Assembly (NCBI GenBank): GCA_041687805.1 | Contig: JBDNJK010000099.1 | Span: 1-22,337 of the forward strand | DNA length: 22,337 nt | Source: SZUA-87 sp041687805 | Lineage (GTDB): Bacteria > Actinomycetota > Acidimicrobiia > Acidimicrobiales > Aldehydirespiratoraceae | Reading direction: 5' to 3' | Shown: one piece after another, positions 8,785 through 15,705 of the stretch | Numbering within the stretch: the first letter of the stretch is position 1 | How the letters are laid out: each line of letters opens with the position of its first letter | Notes under the pieces: model-generated | Told to the model about the DNA's origin: nothing | Databases searched by the model: none | Seen by the model: the letters and a program-made list of their open reading frames with translations, nothing else | Position numbers and translations under genes: made by a program

Positions 8785-8805
8785 TTCTCCACAGAGTCGT
8801 CCACA
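8785..8805. other. Two DnaA-box-like words
   Basis: TTCTCCACA (8785-8793) differs from the DnaA box TTATCCACA at one base, and TCGTCCACA (8797-8805) at two. They are in the same orientation, 12 bases apart. Binding is not shown; no dnaA or dnaN gene is in the window. Confidence 0.3.
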
Positions 8806-8807
8806 GC

Positions 8808-9590
8808 TCACTCGTTGGCGGGGTGCCAATCGCCGCGTTCTATGTATGTCTCTTTGAGCAGGTCGGGCTGGTCGGTCATGATGCCATCGACTCCGAGATC
8901 GAGCAGTCGGTTCATTTCGATCGGGTCATTGATGGTCCAAACGTGGACGTCGATGCCGAGATTGTGAGCCGCCGCCACGAACGACCGAGTAACGATCGGA
9001 ACTCCGCCTGCCTTCACCGGCATCTGTGCAACATCGACATGGGTGGGCGTCAGCGGAAGATGCCATGATCGCAGCACCAGCAAGATGGCTTTACCTGGCC
9101 CCATCCCAGCGCACAGCCCGTCGCCAACCAGAGCCCGCACTCGGCTGATGCGACGATCCGAAAACGAGCCTACGCACACCCGATCGAGCGACGCTGTGCG
9201 CACAAGCACGTCGGCCAGGGGTTGCACAGCCGCGTCGTGCTTCGGATCGAGATTGAAACACGTGTCCGGGAACCCTCCGATGAGATCATCGAGTCTGCAG
9301 ATCGAGTCGGTGCCGTCTACCCGCGCCCTTTGAACTTCGGCCCAAGGCAACTCTGCAATCACACCCTCGCGATCTGTGACTCGGTCGAGTGCGTCGTCGT
9401 GGAACGCCACGGCCACGCCGTCTGAGGTGACGTGAACGTCTGTCTCGAGATGGGTGAACCCAAGATTCACGGCGTGTCGAAACGCCCTCTCCGTGTTTTC
9501 GGGGTAAACACCGGCGCCGCCTCGATGGGCGATCGCCAGCGGATTCCCGTGACTTAGATATGGGTGCTTACCGTCCCGGAGTCTCGCCAT
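8808..9590 (-). CDS. Glycerophosphodiester phosphodiesterase
   Basis: Metal-dependent hydrolase that splits glycerophosphodiesters into glycerol-3-phosphate and an alcohol. The 260-residue protein carries the GDPD TIM-barrel signature: HRGG with H22 and R23, PENT with E31, LETDV with E49 and D51, and AFHDD with catalytic H64. A later QADR-like metal region is replaced by FNLDPKHD. There is no signal peptide, so it is probably cytoplasmic. ATG 9590 is chosen because it sits six bases behind a TACTCT -10 hexamer and keeps the gene clear of the divergent pyruvate kinase; a start at 9728 would overlap it by about 58 bases. Its substrate may be phospholipid breakdown products; this is family knowledge. 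Confidence 0.9.
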   Translation of the reverse strand: MARLRDGKHPYLSHGNPLAIAHRGGAGVYPENTERAFRHAVNLGFTHLETDVHVTSDGVAVAFHDDALDRVTDREGVIAELPWAEVQRARVDGTDSICRLDDLIGGFPDTCFNLDPKHDAAVQPLADVLVRTASLDRVCVGSFSDRRISRVRALVGDGLCAGMGPGKAILLVLRSWHLPLTPTHVDVAQMPVKAGGVPIVTRSFVAAAHNLGIDVHVWTINDPIEMNRLLDLGVDGIMTDQPDLLKETYIERGDWHPANE

Positions 9591-9596
9591 TCGCCG

Positions 9597-9602
9597 AGAG
9601 TA
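9597..9602 (-). promoter_or_regulatory. -10 hexamer TACTCT, leaderless start of the phosphodiesterase gene
   Basis: TACTCT on the minus strand is followed by exactly six bases and then the ATG at 9590. No Shine-Dalgarno site is present. No good -35 box is visible. Confidence 0.5.
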
Positions 9603-9658
9603 CCTGCTTGAATCAGCCAGTTTCGTGGCGTTTGTGCTCTCATCACCGTTGATCCCAC

Positions 9659-9664
9659 TAGCTT
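9659..9664 (+). promoter_or_regulatory. -10 hexamer TAGCTT, leaderless start of pyk
   Basis: TAGCTT is followed by six bases (GCGAGC) and then the ATG at 9671. It lies back to back with the phosphodiesterase promoter in an 80-base divergent spacer. Confidence 0.5.
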
Positions 9665-9670
9665 GCGAGC

Positions 9671-11101
9671 ATGAATCGCCGTACAAAGATCGTCGCAACC
9701 ATCGGACCGGCCTCTCAAGACGAGGCAACTCTTCGTGAGATGATCCGAGCAGGAATGGACGTGGCCCGTATCGGCCTCGCTCACGGCACGATCGACGACG
9801 GACTGGAGCGGTATCACCGCATCCGTAAGGTCGCCGCTGACGAAGGTAAACGTGTCGGAATCCTCGTTGATCTCCCAGGCCCCAAAGTTCGCGCCGGAAG
9901 TTTCGGTCCCGACGGTGTCGATGTCCCTTCGGGATCTACCGTCAAGTTGACAGTAGGGAGTGAGAAATCATCGGCCGAGGTGATCGAAGTCGACTACGAA
10001 GGTCTTCTTGACGACATTCGTCCTGGCGACAAGCTAACGGTTGGCGACGGCGGGGCAATCTTGATGGTGACGGGCCGATCTGACGACCATCTCGTCGCCA
10101 ACGTCAGCTTTGGCGGCTTCCTACGTGGACGACCCGGAATCCATGTGCCATCGGATCGGCTACGTTTTTCGACCCCGACCGACAGCGACCTGCTGGGAGT
10201 CGATGCGTTCGTGGAGGCCGGCGTCGACATGATCGCTGTGTCGTTCGTGCGGTCGGCTCACGACATGCGCCGAGTTGGCACCGAGCCGCATCCCCATGGC
10301 CCGCTGCTGATCGCAAAGGTCGAGACTCGCGCCGCCGTCGACAACCTCACAGGAATCATCGAGGCATCCGGTGCTGTCATGGTTGCTCGAGGAGATCTCG
10401 GCAACGAATGTTCGCTCGAAGACCTGCCTCATCTGCAAAAATCGATCATCAGACAGTGCATCGCCGGTGGCCGCCCTGTCATCACTGCTACTCAGATGCT
10501 CGAATCGATGGTCACCAACCCAGCGCCGACACGGGCCGAAGCATCAGATGTCGCGAACGCAGTGTTCGACGGATCGTCTGCGGTCATGTTGTCGGGCGAA
10601 ACTGCCATAGGTGCCGACCCGGTGAACGTCATCCACACCATGAGTCGGATCGCCGCGAGAGCCGACGAGGAGATGGACCACGAGGTGTGGGCATCGAAGC
10701 TGGCAGAGATGCGCATGACAAATGCTGACGGGGGAGCGGCTTCGGTCACCGATGCCATGACGATGTCGGCATGGCGCGCCACCGAGGCGCTCGGCATCAG
10801 AAACATCCTTTGCATATCGGGGAGTGGATTCACGGTGAGATCCATGGCGAGGTTCCGTCCGCGAGCTCGCATCTTGGGTTTCTCCGCCACGCCCGCCACG
10901 GTCCAGCAACTCACGTTGAGCTGGGGAACCACGCCATTTCCTATGGCCCTCAACGGATCCAACGAAGACATGGTTTATGAAGCAATACGAGTGGCTACCG
11001 CCGAGGGCGAAATCCGTTCGGGAGAGCTCGTTGCCGTACTTGCAGGTTCCGACAGCCGCTCACGCTCAGCCAACGTGTTGAGGCTTGAGCGAGTTCCCTA
11101 A
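9671..11101 (+). CDS. pyk: Pyruvate kinase, predicted K+-independent type
   Basis: Last enzyme of glycolysis: phosphoenolpyruvate + ADP to pyruvate + ATP, cytoplasmic. It is 476 residues, the normal size, with TIM barrel, B-domain cap (about 77-165) and C-terminal domain. Catalytic residues are kept: R33 in VARIGLAHG, K216 and E218 in LIAKVET, D242 in VARGDLG, and T273 in ITATQMLESM, followed by NPAPTRAEASDVANA and VMLSGETA. The K+ site is changed. The usual NFSHG is GLAHG (N to G35, S to A37) and the usual DTKGPEIRT is DLPGPKVRA (T to L68, E to K72, T to A75). Lysine at the Glu117 position marks K+-independent enzymes. The start has no ribosome site but a -10 hexamer six bases upstream. It is divergent from the phosphodiesterase and convergent with the small membrane protein. 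Confidence 0.95.
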   Translation: MNRRTKIVATIGPASQDEATLREMIRAGMDVARIGLAHGTIDDGLERYHRIRKVAADEGKRVGILVDLPGPKVRAGSFGPDGVDVPSGSTVKLTVGSEKSSAEVIEVDYEGLLDDIRPGDKLTVGDGGAILMVTGRSDDHLVANVSFGGFLRGRPGIHVPSDRLRFSTPTDSDLLGVDAFVEAGVDMIAVSFVRSAHDMRRVGTEPHPHGPLLIAKVETRAAVDNLTGIIEASGAVMVARGDLGNECSLEDLPHLQKSIIRQCIAGGRPVITATQMLESMVTNPAPTRAEASDVANAVFDGSSAVMLSGETAIGADPVNVIHTMSRIAARADEEMDHEVWASKLAEMRMTNADGGAASVTDAMTMSAWRATEALGIRNILCISGSGFTVRSMARFRPRARILGFSATPATVQQLTLSWGTTPFPMALNGSNEDMVYEAIRVATAEGEIRSGELVAVLAGSDSRSRSANVLRLERVP

Positions 11102-11102
11102 A

Positions 11103-11128
11103 CCCGACGATCCGTCGTATCAGTCGGG
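11103..11128. terminator. Possible hairpin between convergent genes
   Basis: CCCGAC (11103-11108) pairs with GTCGGG (11123-11128); a smaller alternative stem CGACG/CGTCG lies inside. It spans the 18-base gap between the pyk stop and the convergent gene's stop. There is no T-run. Confidence 0.3.
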
Positions 11129-11440
11129 GCGAACTATTCCGGGGCAGATATCGGTGCTTCCGGCGTCGATTTTGGTCCTCACGGCTGCGGGAAGTTGCTC
11201 GTAGGTCACCACCACATCTCGTCCGTAGAGGCTGCACTCGCATGTCTGCACACAGTCGCCCAGGTCTGCCCGCTGTACCCATAAAGACAGCCCGAGACCG
11301 GCAAAAACTGCCAGCAGTGTGACCTTCATGACGACCTTCTGTACAAACCTGATGATCATGAACATCGACACCGCCACCAGGCCGAGAACCCCGACGATCA
11401 TCCACTGAAGGTTGTCGGCATCAAAGAAATCCGGAATCAC
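11120..11440 (-). CDS. Small membrane protein, unknown function
   Basis: A 106-residue protein not recognised as a known family. Two hydrophobic helices are visible (about 13-31 and 37-55), then a polar tail with three close cysteines, C63, C67 and C69 (CVQTCEC), a fourth cysteine near the end, and ICPG before the C-terminus. If the tail is outside the membrane these cysteines could form disulphides or bind a metal; this is inference. Support for it being real: a GTG start exactly six bases behind TAGCGT, two clean helices, and tight convergence with pyk (18 bases). It is divergent from mobA. Confidence 0.65.
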   Translation of the reverse strand: MIPDFFDADNLQWMIVGVLGLVAVSMFMIIRFVQKVVMKVTLLAVFAGLGLSLWVQRADLGDCVQTCECSLYGRDVVVTYEQLPAAVRTKIDAGSTDICPGIVRPD

Positions 11441-11446
11441 GGCCGC

Positions 11447-11452
11447 ACGCTA
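11447..11452 (-). promoter_or_regulatory. -10 hexamer TAGCGT, leaderless start of the small membrane protein gene
   Basis: TAGCGT on the minus strand, six bases (GCGGCC), then GTG at 11440. It is the main evidence for this start codon. Confidence 0.5.
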
Positions 11453-11481
11453 GCAGTGGCAAAGTCATGGTCGGGGGCTAC

Positions 11482-11487
11482 TAGTGT
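11482..11487 (+). promoter_or_regulatory. -10 hexamer TAGTGT, leaderless start of mobA
   Basis: TAGTGT followed by seven bases and GTG at 11495. No Shine-Dalgarno site lies ahead of this start. Confidence 0.42.
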
Positions 11488-11494
11488 CCGATAT

Positions 11495-12079
11495 GTGAAC
11501 GACCCAGCGAAAGCAATTGCCAAGGGCGGCGCAGTGCTGGCGGGTGGGTCAAGCAAGCGGATGGGTATCAACAAGGCGACCATTGTCATTGATGGACAGA
11601 CGATGCTCGACAGATGTCTGGATGCAATGGGTGAAGCGGGGCTCTCGCCACTGGTCGTCGTGGGAGGAAACTTTCCCATGAGCCAAACGCGTTCCTCGAA
11701 ACACGTTGCCGACATTTGGCCTGATGAGGGTCCACTCGGTGCACTTGTCACCGCCCTAGACAATCTCCAGACGGCACTGGTGGTGGTCATGGCTTGCGAC
11801 ATCCTCGCTCCTTCGTCCGCGGAGATCAACCGACTTTGTTCATCAATGGCCGATCACGACGCGGTCGTTCCGGTTGCCGATGGGAGAGATCAATGGCTGC
11901 ACTCGGTGTGGAACCGCGATTGCCTTGGGTCGCTTCGGGATGCGTTTGAAAGCGGCACTCGATCGATCCACGCCGCCACCGGCGGACTCGACATTCATCG
12001 CGTCAACGCCCCGGATCCCACGCCCTATCACGATGCCGACACACCCTCGGATCTGCCCCAGGGGTGGCAACGGTCGTGA
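11495..12079 (+). CDS. mobA: Molybdenum cofactor guanylyltransferase (MobA-like)
   Basis: Transfers GMP from GTP to molybdopterin to form the bis-MGD type of cofactor, in the cytoplasm. The 194-residue protein shows the nucleotidyltransferase signature GGAVLAGGSSKRMG (11-24) with K27, the DEGPLGAL segment (77-84), the metal aspartate in MACDILAP (D102), and the family's C-terminal pattern YHDADTPSDL (usually NINTPEDL). GTG 11495 is preferred because it directly follows a -10 hexamer; an ATG at 11456 lies before that hexamer. A rhodanese gene and rnd follow on the same strand. No other cofactor gene is in the window. A related nucleotidyltransferase (MocA or CofC-like) is less likely but possible. 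Confidence 0.85.
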   Translation: MNDPAKAIAKGGAVLAGGSSKRMGINKATIVIDGQTMLDRCLDAMGEAGLSPLVVVGGNFPMSQTRSSKHVADIWPDEGPLGALVTALDNLQTALVVVMACDILAPSSAEINRLCSSMADHDAVVPVADGRDQWLHSVWNRDCLGSLRDAFESGTRSIHAATGGLDIHRVNAPDPTPYHDADTPSDLPQGWQRS

Positions 12080-12093
12080 GCCTGATCGGGCGG

Positions 12094-12099
12094 TATCCT
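12094..12099 (+). promoter_or_regulatory. Possible -10 hexamer TATCCT ahead of the rhodanese gene
   Basis: TATCCT lies 15 bases after the mobA stop and 23 bases before the rhodanese ATG. A transcript from it would have a short leader carrying AGGAG. The -35 region is poor. Confidence 0.35.
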
Positions 12100-12122
12100 T
12101 CGGCAACCAACCAGGAGATTGA

Positions 12123-12443
12123 ATGCCCGTACCTCAAATCAGTGTTGTAGAACTCGAGGCGGCCCTCTCCGCCGGAGCGCCTCTCTACGACGTACGGGAG
12201 CCATCGGAATACCACACCTCTCATGTCGAGGGGGCCGAACTGATTCCGCTGGGTGAGGTTGTCGACTCAATCGAACGATTCTCCAGCGACTGTGCGGTAT
12301 ATCTCATCTGCGCCAGCGGAGCCCGGAGCGATCGTGCCGCCGAGTATCTGAGATCCAAGGGCATAGACGCCCACAACGTTTCCGGCGGCACCAGCGCATG
12401 GATCCAATCAGGTCGTGAAGTCCAGAGCAGATCGGCGACGTGA
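12123..12443 (+). CDS. Single-domain rhodanese-like sulfurtransferase
   Basis: A 106-residue single rhodanese domain that could carry a persulfide on its cysteine. It starts with ISVVELEAAL, then LYDVREPSEYHTSHVEGA with D23 and R25, and the active-site loop CASGARS with C63 and R68. The final part, NVSGGTSAW, is the standard end of the fold. AGGAG six bases upstream fixes the ATG. It lies between mobA and rnd with gaps of 43 and 7 bases. Sulfur transfer for molybdopterin or thiouridine is conceivable given the mobA neighbour but is inference; the natural partner is unknown. Confidence 0.9.
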   Translation: MPVPQISVVELEAALSAGAPLYDVREPSEYHTSHVEGAELIPLGEVVDSIERFSSDCAVYLICASGARSDRAAEYLRSKGIDAHNVSGGTSAWIQSGREVQSRSAT

Positions 12444-12450
12444 ACCGGAG

Positions 12451-13617
12451 ATGACCAGCACCCGTTACATCGACGACCAGCAGGATTTCCTTGACGTGAT
12501 CGACGTGCTCTGCGATCAGCCTCGCTACGCCCTCGACACAGAATTCCACCGCGAACGCACCTTCTGGCCCAAGCTCGCCCTCATCCAGATCGCTTGGGAG
12601 GGGGGTCTGGTGATAATCGATCCGCTGGTTCTCGACATGCAACCGCTCGCGAAACTCATGCAAAGCGACTCTCTCGCCGTATTGCATGCATGCACCCAGG
12701 ACCTCGAGATTCTCGACCAAGCCTGTGGTCATGTCCCCGCGCGGTTGTTCGACACGCAGGTCGCGGCGGGTTTTCTGGGTATGTCGACGCCTTCTCTGGC
12801 CTCGCTTCACGAGAGCGAGCTGGGAGTACACCTGGCGAAGTCGAACCGACTGACCGATTGGTTGAGCCGGCCATTGAAGCCGGGTCAACTCGAGTATGCA
12901 GCAGCCGACGTCGCCCGCCTTCTCGAAATCCAGGACCTGATCGTTGCGCAGCTCAACGAGAAGTCCAGACTCCAGTGGGCCCTCGACGAGTGCGAGATAG
13001 TTCGAACAAAGCCCCATGGCCCGAGACCCGCCGATGAAGCCTGGATGCGAATAAAGGAAGCCCGTCACCTCAAAGGCCGGTCCCTCAGCATCGCAAGATC
13101 TGTGGCGGCTTGGCGACAAACTCGTGCCGCGGAGATCGACCAGCCGGCCAGGTTTGTGGTGGCAGACATGGCAGTAGTTGCCATCGCCCAGGCCGCACCC
13201 GACTCGATCGAGTCATTGGCACGCATCCGAGGAGTCGACAAGGGTCTGGCTCGTAACTCGCTCGGCAAGCAAATCCTGGATGTAGTTGCCGAAGGAATAG
13301 AGCTTGACTGGCGACCTCCCATGTCGACCAATCGTCGCGATCACTCGCGCGAGCTTCGTCCTGCGGTTGCCCTGGTGGCGGCATGGGTCAACCAGATCGC
13401 TCGCGACACTCATCTCGATTCGACATTGCTGGCCACTCGCACCGATGTGGAAGCGCTCGTACGCGGCGATCCCGAGGCCCGCCTTGCCTACGGATGGCGC
13501 GCCGACATAGCCGGTGGGCCGATCAAGCAACTGGTGTCCGGCAATGCGGCACTGGCCTTCGAAAAGGGTGAAGTCGTCATCGAAGACCGTTCCAGACGGC
13601 CCATAAATCCAGCCTGA
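12451..13617 (+). CDS. rnd: Ribonuclease D (DEDDy 3'-5' exoribonuclease with HRDC domain)
   Basis: 3'-5' exoribonuclease that trims tRNA and other stable RNA ends. The 388-residue protein carries all three exonuclease motifs: ExoI ALDTEFHRE (D29, E31), ExoII LHACTQDLEIL (D84), and ExoIII YAAADVARLL (Y149, D153), making it DEDDy type. FDTQVAAGFLG and LEYAAADVA are typical of RNase D. An HRDC-type helical domain follows, about 200-285, with SLARIRGVDKGLARN, and the C-terminal third is a second helical region. ATG 12451 is seven bases after the rhodanese stop; a GTG at 12415 overlapping the rhodanese gene is possible. CGGAG touches the ATG, so translational coupling is more likely than a free ribosome site. 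Confidence 0.93.
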   Translation: MTSTRYIDDQQDFLDVIDVLCDQPRYALDTEFHRERTFWPKLALIQIAWEGGLVIIDPLVLDMQPLAKLMQSDSLAVLHACTQDLEILDQACGHVPARLFDTQVAAGFLGMSTPSLASLHESELGVHLAKSNRLTDWLSRPLKPGQLEYAAADVARLLEIQDLIVAQLNEKSRLQWALDECEIVRTKPHGPRPADEAWMRIKEARHLKGRSLSIARSVAAWRQTRAAEIDQPARFVVADMAVVAIAQAAPDSIESLARIRGVDKGLARNSLGKQILDVVAEGIELDWRPPMSTNRRDHSRELRPAVALVAAWVNQIARDTHLDSTLLATRTDVEALVRGDPEARLAYGWRADIAGGPIKQLVSGNAALAFEKGEVVIEDRSRRPINPA

Positions 13618-13665
13618 TCTGGTCTCATGCGTTCAAATGGGCGTGGCGGAGGCCACCCCGCTGGA

Positions 13666-13671
13666 TACACT
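13666..13671 (+). promoter_or_regulatory. Possible -10 hexamer TACACT for the 56-residue gene
   Basis: TACACT sits 36 bases before the GTG at 13708 and would give a leader of about 30 bases that includes the AAGGAG ribosome site. The -35 region does not match the consensus. Confidence 0.35.
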
Positions 13672-13707
13672 CCGACACCTTGACGAATTGACCAAGGAGC
13701 TGGAGCC

Positions 13708-13878
13708 GTGAAAAAAGGGCGACACCGGCGTTACGAGGAAGCGAGAGAGCTGAAACGTTCTCACGACGGCGACTTCGAAGCGCTCCTCCACAATTTCGAT
13801 GACGACGACTCGGAGCCTGAGAAGCCCGAGCATGCGGCTTGGGCTGCCGATTTTGATGATGCCGAGGCCGACGACTAA
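13708..13878 (+). CDS. Small highly charged protein, 56 residues, unknown function
   Basis: GTG start with AAGGAG upstream and 56 codons to TAA. The N-terminus is basic (KKGRHRRYEEARELKR) and the C-terminus strongly acidic (DDDD near the middle, EADD at the end), so the protein is a dipole, probably mostly helical in its first half. I do not recognise a family with certainty. The strong ribosome site, the separate spacer upstream and a hairpin just after the stop support a real gene. A nucleic-acid or ribosome partner for the basic end is a guess. Confidence 0.6.
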   Translation: MKKGRHRRYEEARELKRSHDGDFEALLHNFDDDDSEPEKPEHAAWAADFDDAEADD

Positions 13879-13902
13879 CTCAGTCGACCAAAACTGGTGG
13901 GC

Positions 13903-13918
13903 GCGATTGGTCAATCGC
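13903..13918. terminator. Perfect 7-bp hairpin between convergent genes
   Basis: GCGATTG-GT-CAATCGC, located 24 bases after the 56-residue gene and 11 bases after the ClC stop read on the other strand. A smaller ACCA/TGGT repeat lies beside it. Probable bidirectional terminator; T-runs are absent. Confidence 0.45.
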
Positions 13919-13929
13919 CAACAGAGAAT

Positions 13930-15663
13930 TCATCCACCCGTTTCGTCAAGAATCTCATCTAGTTTCAAGATGTCGAGTTCGTTGACCGTGCCTATGAAGG
14001 TGCCGTCGTCGTCGATAACGGCGAGGACATCGACATCGGCCTTCTCCATCGCAGCCACAGCATCACGAAGTGTCCATGTGGGTCTTGCTGTTGGGTGATC
14101 CACGGACATACATTCGCCGATGGTCAACTCGTCCCACCCGTCGCGTTCGATCTCTGAGATATCGGCCAGTAGGGCCATCCCCAAGTATTCGTTGTCGCTG
14201 ACCACGGGAACGACCCGCTCGCGTCGTCCGAGAACATGGATATAGACGAACTCGGAAATGGTGGCATCAGGGGGAACCGTGAGCTTGTCGGTTGTCAGGA
14301 TCGAACTCAAAGGCAGCGTAAAGCGCCTCTCCAGATGTCCGAGCCGTCTCGACATCTGGTATCCCGCCACCGATGATGGTCCAGCTACGACTTGGCTAAC
14401 AGCTGCTGCTACGAGAGCCGGCACCACGAGAGAACCAACGCCGCCAGTGGTCTCGGCGACAAACATCACGGCCGTGATTGGAGCTCGGTAACCCGCACCA
14501 AGGAATGCGGCCAGGCCAAGCACGGGGTAGAGCGGCGTGTGGTCCTGCCCCAGGCCGGTGCCGACGAACTGCCCGAGTATCACGCCCAGAGCGGACAGTG
14601 GGATGAACAGGCCACCGACCCCACCGGCGTAGATAGAAGCGATTGTTGCCGCCATGCGAAGCCCGAGTAGCAGCGCAATCAAGCCCATTCCCCGACCTTC
14701 GACCACCCAGGACATCGCTTCGGTGCCGGGGCCAAGTGTGAGCGGCGAGTCGAAGGCGATCTGTGCAGTGAGCGTCAGCACGGCAAGCACCGCTCCGCCC
14801 CCGAGCAGTCTTGTGAGGGCTGGAACCTCATGGGTTGCCTTCTTGGCGCGTCTGACCATCCATGCGAAGCCGCGACCGCCGAGTCCTGCAGCGACTCCCA
14901 GCAGGAGCGCACCGAGAAGATCCACAACTCTTACACCCGCTGCCGAGGTGCCTGCCTCGTTCGCAACAAACGCGCTGCCATCGGCAAAGAACGGAATCAC
15001 CGGTTTCGTTCCTACGAGCGATACGAACGTCGCATAACTCGCCGCCGATGCCAAAAGCGACGGGAGTAGTGCGTGCGGGGTCACGTCATCTCGATATGGA
15101 GCTTCCATAGCGAACATCACGCCAGTGGCTGGCGCCTTGAAGACTGCAGCGACACCCGCGGCCGCGCCTGCAGAGAGAAGAAGCTGAGCCTCGTCACGCT
15201 TGAGCCACCTGCCGAAGCGCTTGTGGATCCACAATCCGAGAGACGACCCGGCATAAATCGATGGACCCTCGAGACCCAGCGCGCCTCCCAGGCCCATCGA
15301 GGTGACACCGGCCAAGAGCTTTCCGGGAAGCTCACCAATCGGCAGTCGTGGCTGACGGTCGTGAAATGATCTGACGAACTCGTCCGATGTCGAGGACGAC
15401 GTGCCACGTCCCGCATACCGAAGCGTGACGTATGCCAATGCAATACCGATGATCGGAGCGATCATCACGACAGGTAGGGCTTGCTCAAATAACCAACTGA
15501 GCGCGACTTCTTCGGTGAGCGCCTGGAATATGGAGACCACGATTGCCACCAGCACACCAGTAACTACTGATGCTGCCAGCAATCGGATGTCGTGACCGTG
15601 CACGACAGAGGAGAGGCGCGTTTTCACTGCCGACTTGTCTACAGCCTGATTGCTACTCTCCAA
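13930..15663 (-). CDS. ClC-family chloride channel or transporter with C-terminal CBS pair
   Basis: Integral membrane protein of 577 residues that moves chloride or a related anion. The membrane domain covers about 27-450. The gating-glutamate motif is GLEGPSIYAG (E132), then FKAPATGVMFAMEAPYR (E187, A188), GGVGGLFIPLSALG (the GxFxP pore motif) and GYRAPITAVMFVAETTGG. Motif I, normally GSGIP, reads GTSSS here. The proton glutamate of ClC exchangers (E203 in E. coli) is alanine 188. The last 125 residues form two CBS domains that may bind nucleotides. The start is a TTG without a clear ribosome site, so the exact N-terminus is uncertain. It lies 42 bases behind the AAA+ gene in the same direction and may be cotranscribed. 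Confidence 0.92.
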   Translation of the reverse strand: MESSNQAVDKSAVKTRLSSVVHGHDIRLLAASVVTGVLVAIVVSIFQALTEEVALSWLFEQALPVVMIAPIIGIALAYVTLRYAGRGTSSSTSDEFVRSFHDRQPRLPIGELPGKLLAGVTSMGLGGALGLEGPSIYAGSSLGLWIHKRFGRWLKRDEAQLLLSAGAAAGVAAVFKAPATGVMFAMEAPYRDDVTPHALLPSLLASAASYATFVSLVGTKPVIPFFADGSAFVANEAGTSAAGVRVVDLLGALLLGVAAGLGGRGFAWMVRRAKKATHEVPALTRLLGGGAVLAVLTLTAQIAFDSPLTLGPGTEAMSWVVEGRGMGLIALLLGLRMAATIASIYAGGVGGLFIPLSALGVILGQFVGTGLGQDHTPLYPVLGLAAFLGAGYRAPITAVMFVAETTGGVGSLVVPALVAAAVSQVVAGPSSVAGYQMSRRLGHLERRFTLPLSSILTTDKLTVPPDATISEFVYIHVLGRRERVVPVVSDNEYLGMALLADISEIERDGWDELTIGECMSVDHPTARPTWTLRDAVAAMEKADVDVLAVIDDDGTFIGTVNELDILKLDEILDETGG

Positions 15664-15705
15664 CGCATACGGAGCATCGAAGCATCAGAAGTCGACATAC
15701 GGGAC

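Larger units (their letters stand above)
8064..8807. other. Long spacer with hairpins and diverged repeats, no convincing gene
   Basis: About 745 bases between the zinc-ribbon gene and the phosphodiesterase gene. It holds an 11-bp inverted repeat at 8117-8168, three related GC-rich hairpin units (8230, 8417, 8485), and two DnaA-box-like words next to the phosphodiesterase stop. A minus-strand frame from 8719 to 8150 is open for 189 codons and contains QVDHSPRWH and NHRRVATRFGF, vaguely like the end of an HNH nuclease, but lacks the expected conserved cysteines and the DUF222 body. I read the region as non-coding or as a degraded gene. Confidence 0.5.

Noticed and set aside
8785..8805. Chromosomal replication origin
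   Set aside because: Only two imperfect DnaA-like words, no AT-rich unwinding stretch, and no dnaA or dnaN nearby.
9591..9728. N-terminal extension of the phosphodiesterase to 9728
   Set aside because: It overlaps the divergent pyruvate kinase gene and passes through both promoters.
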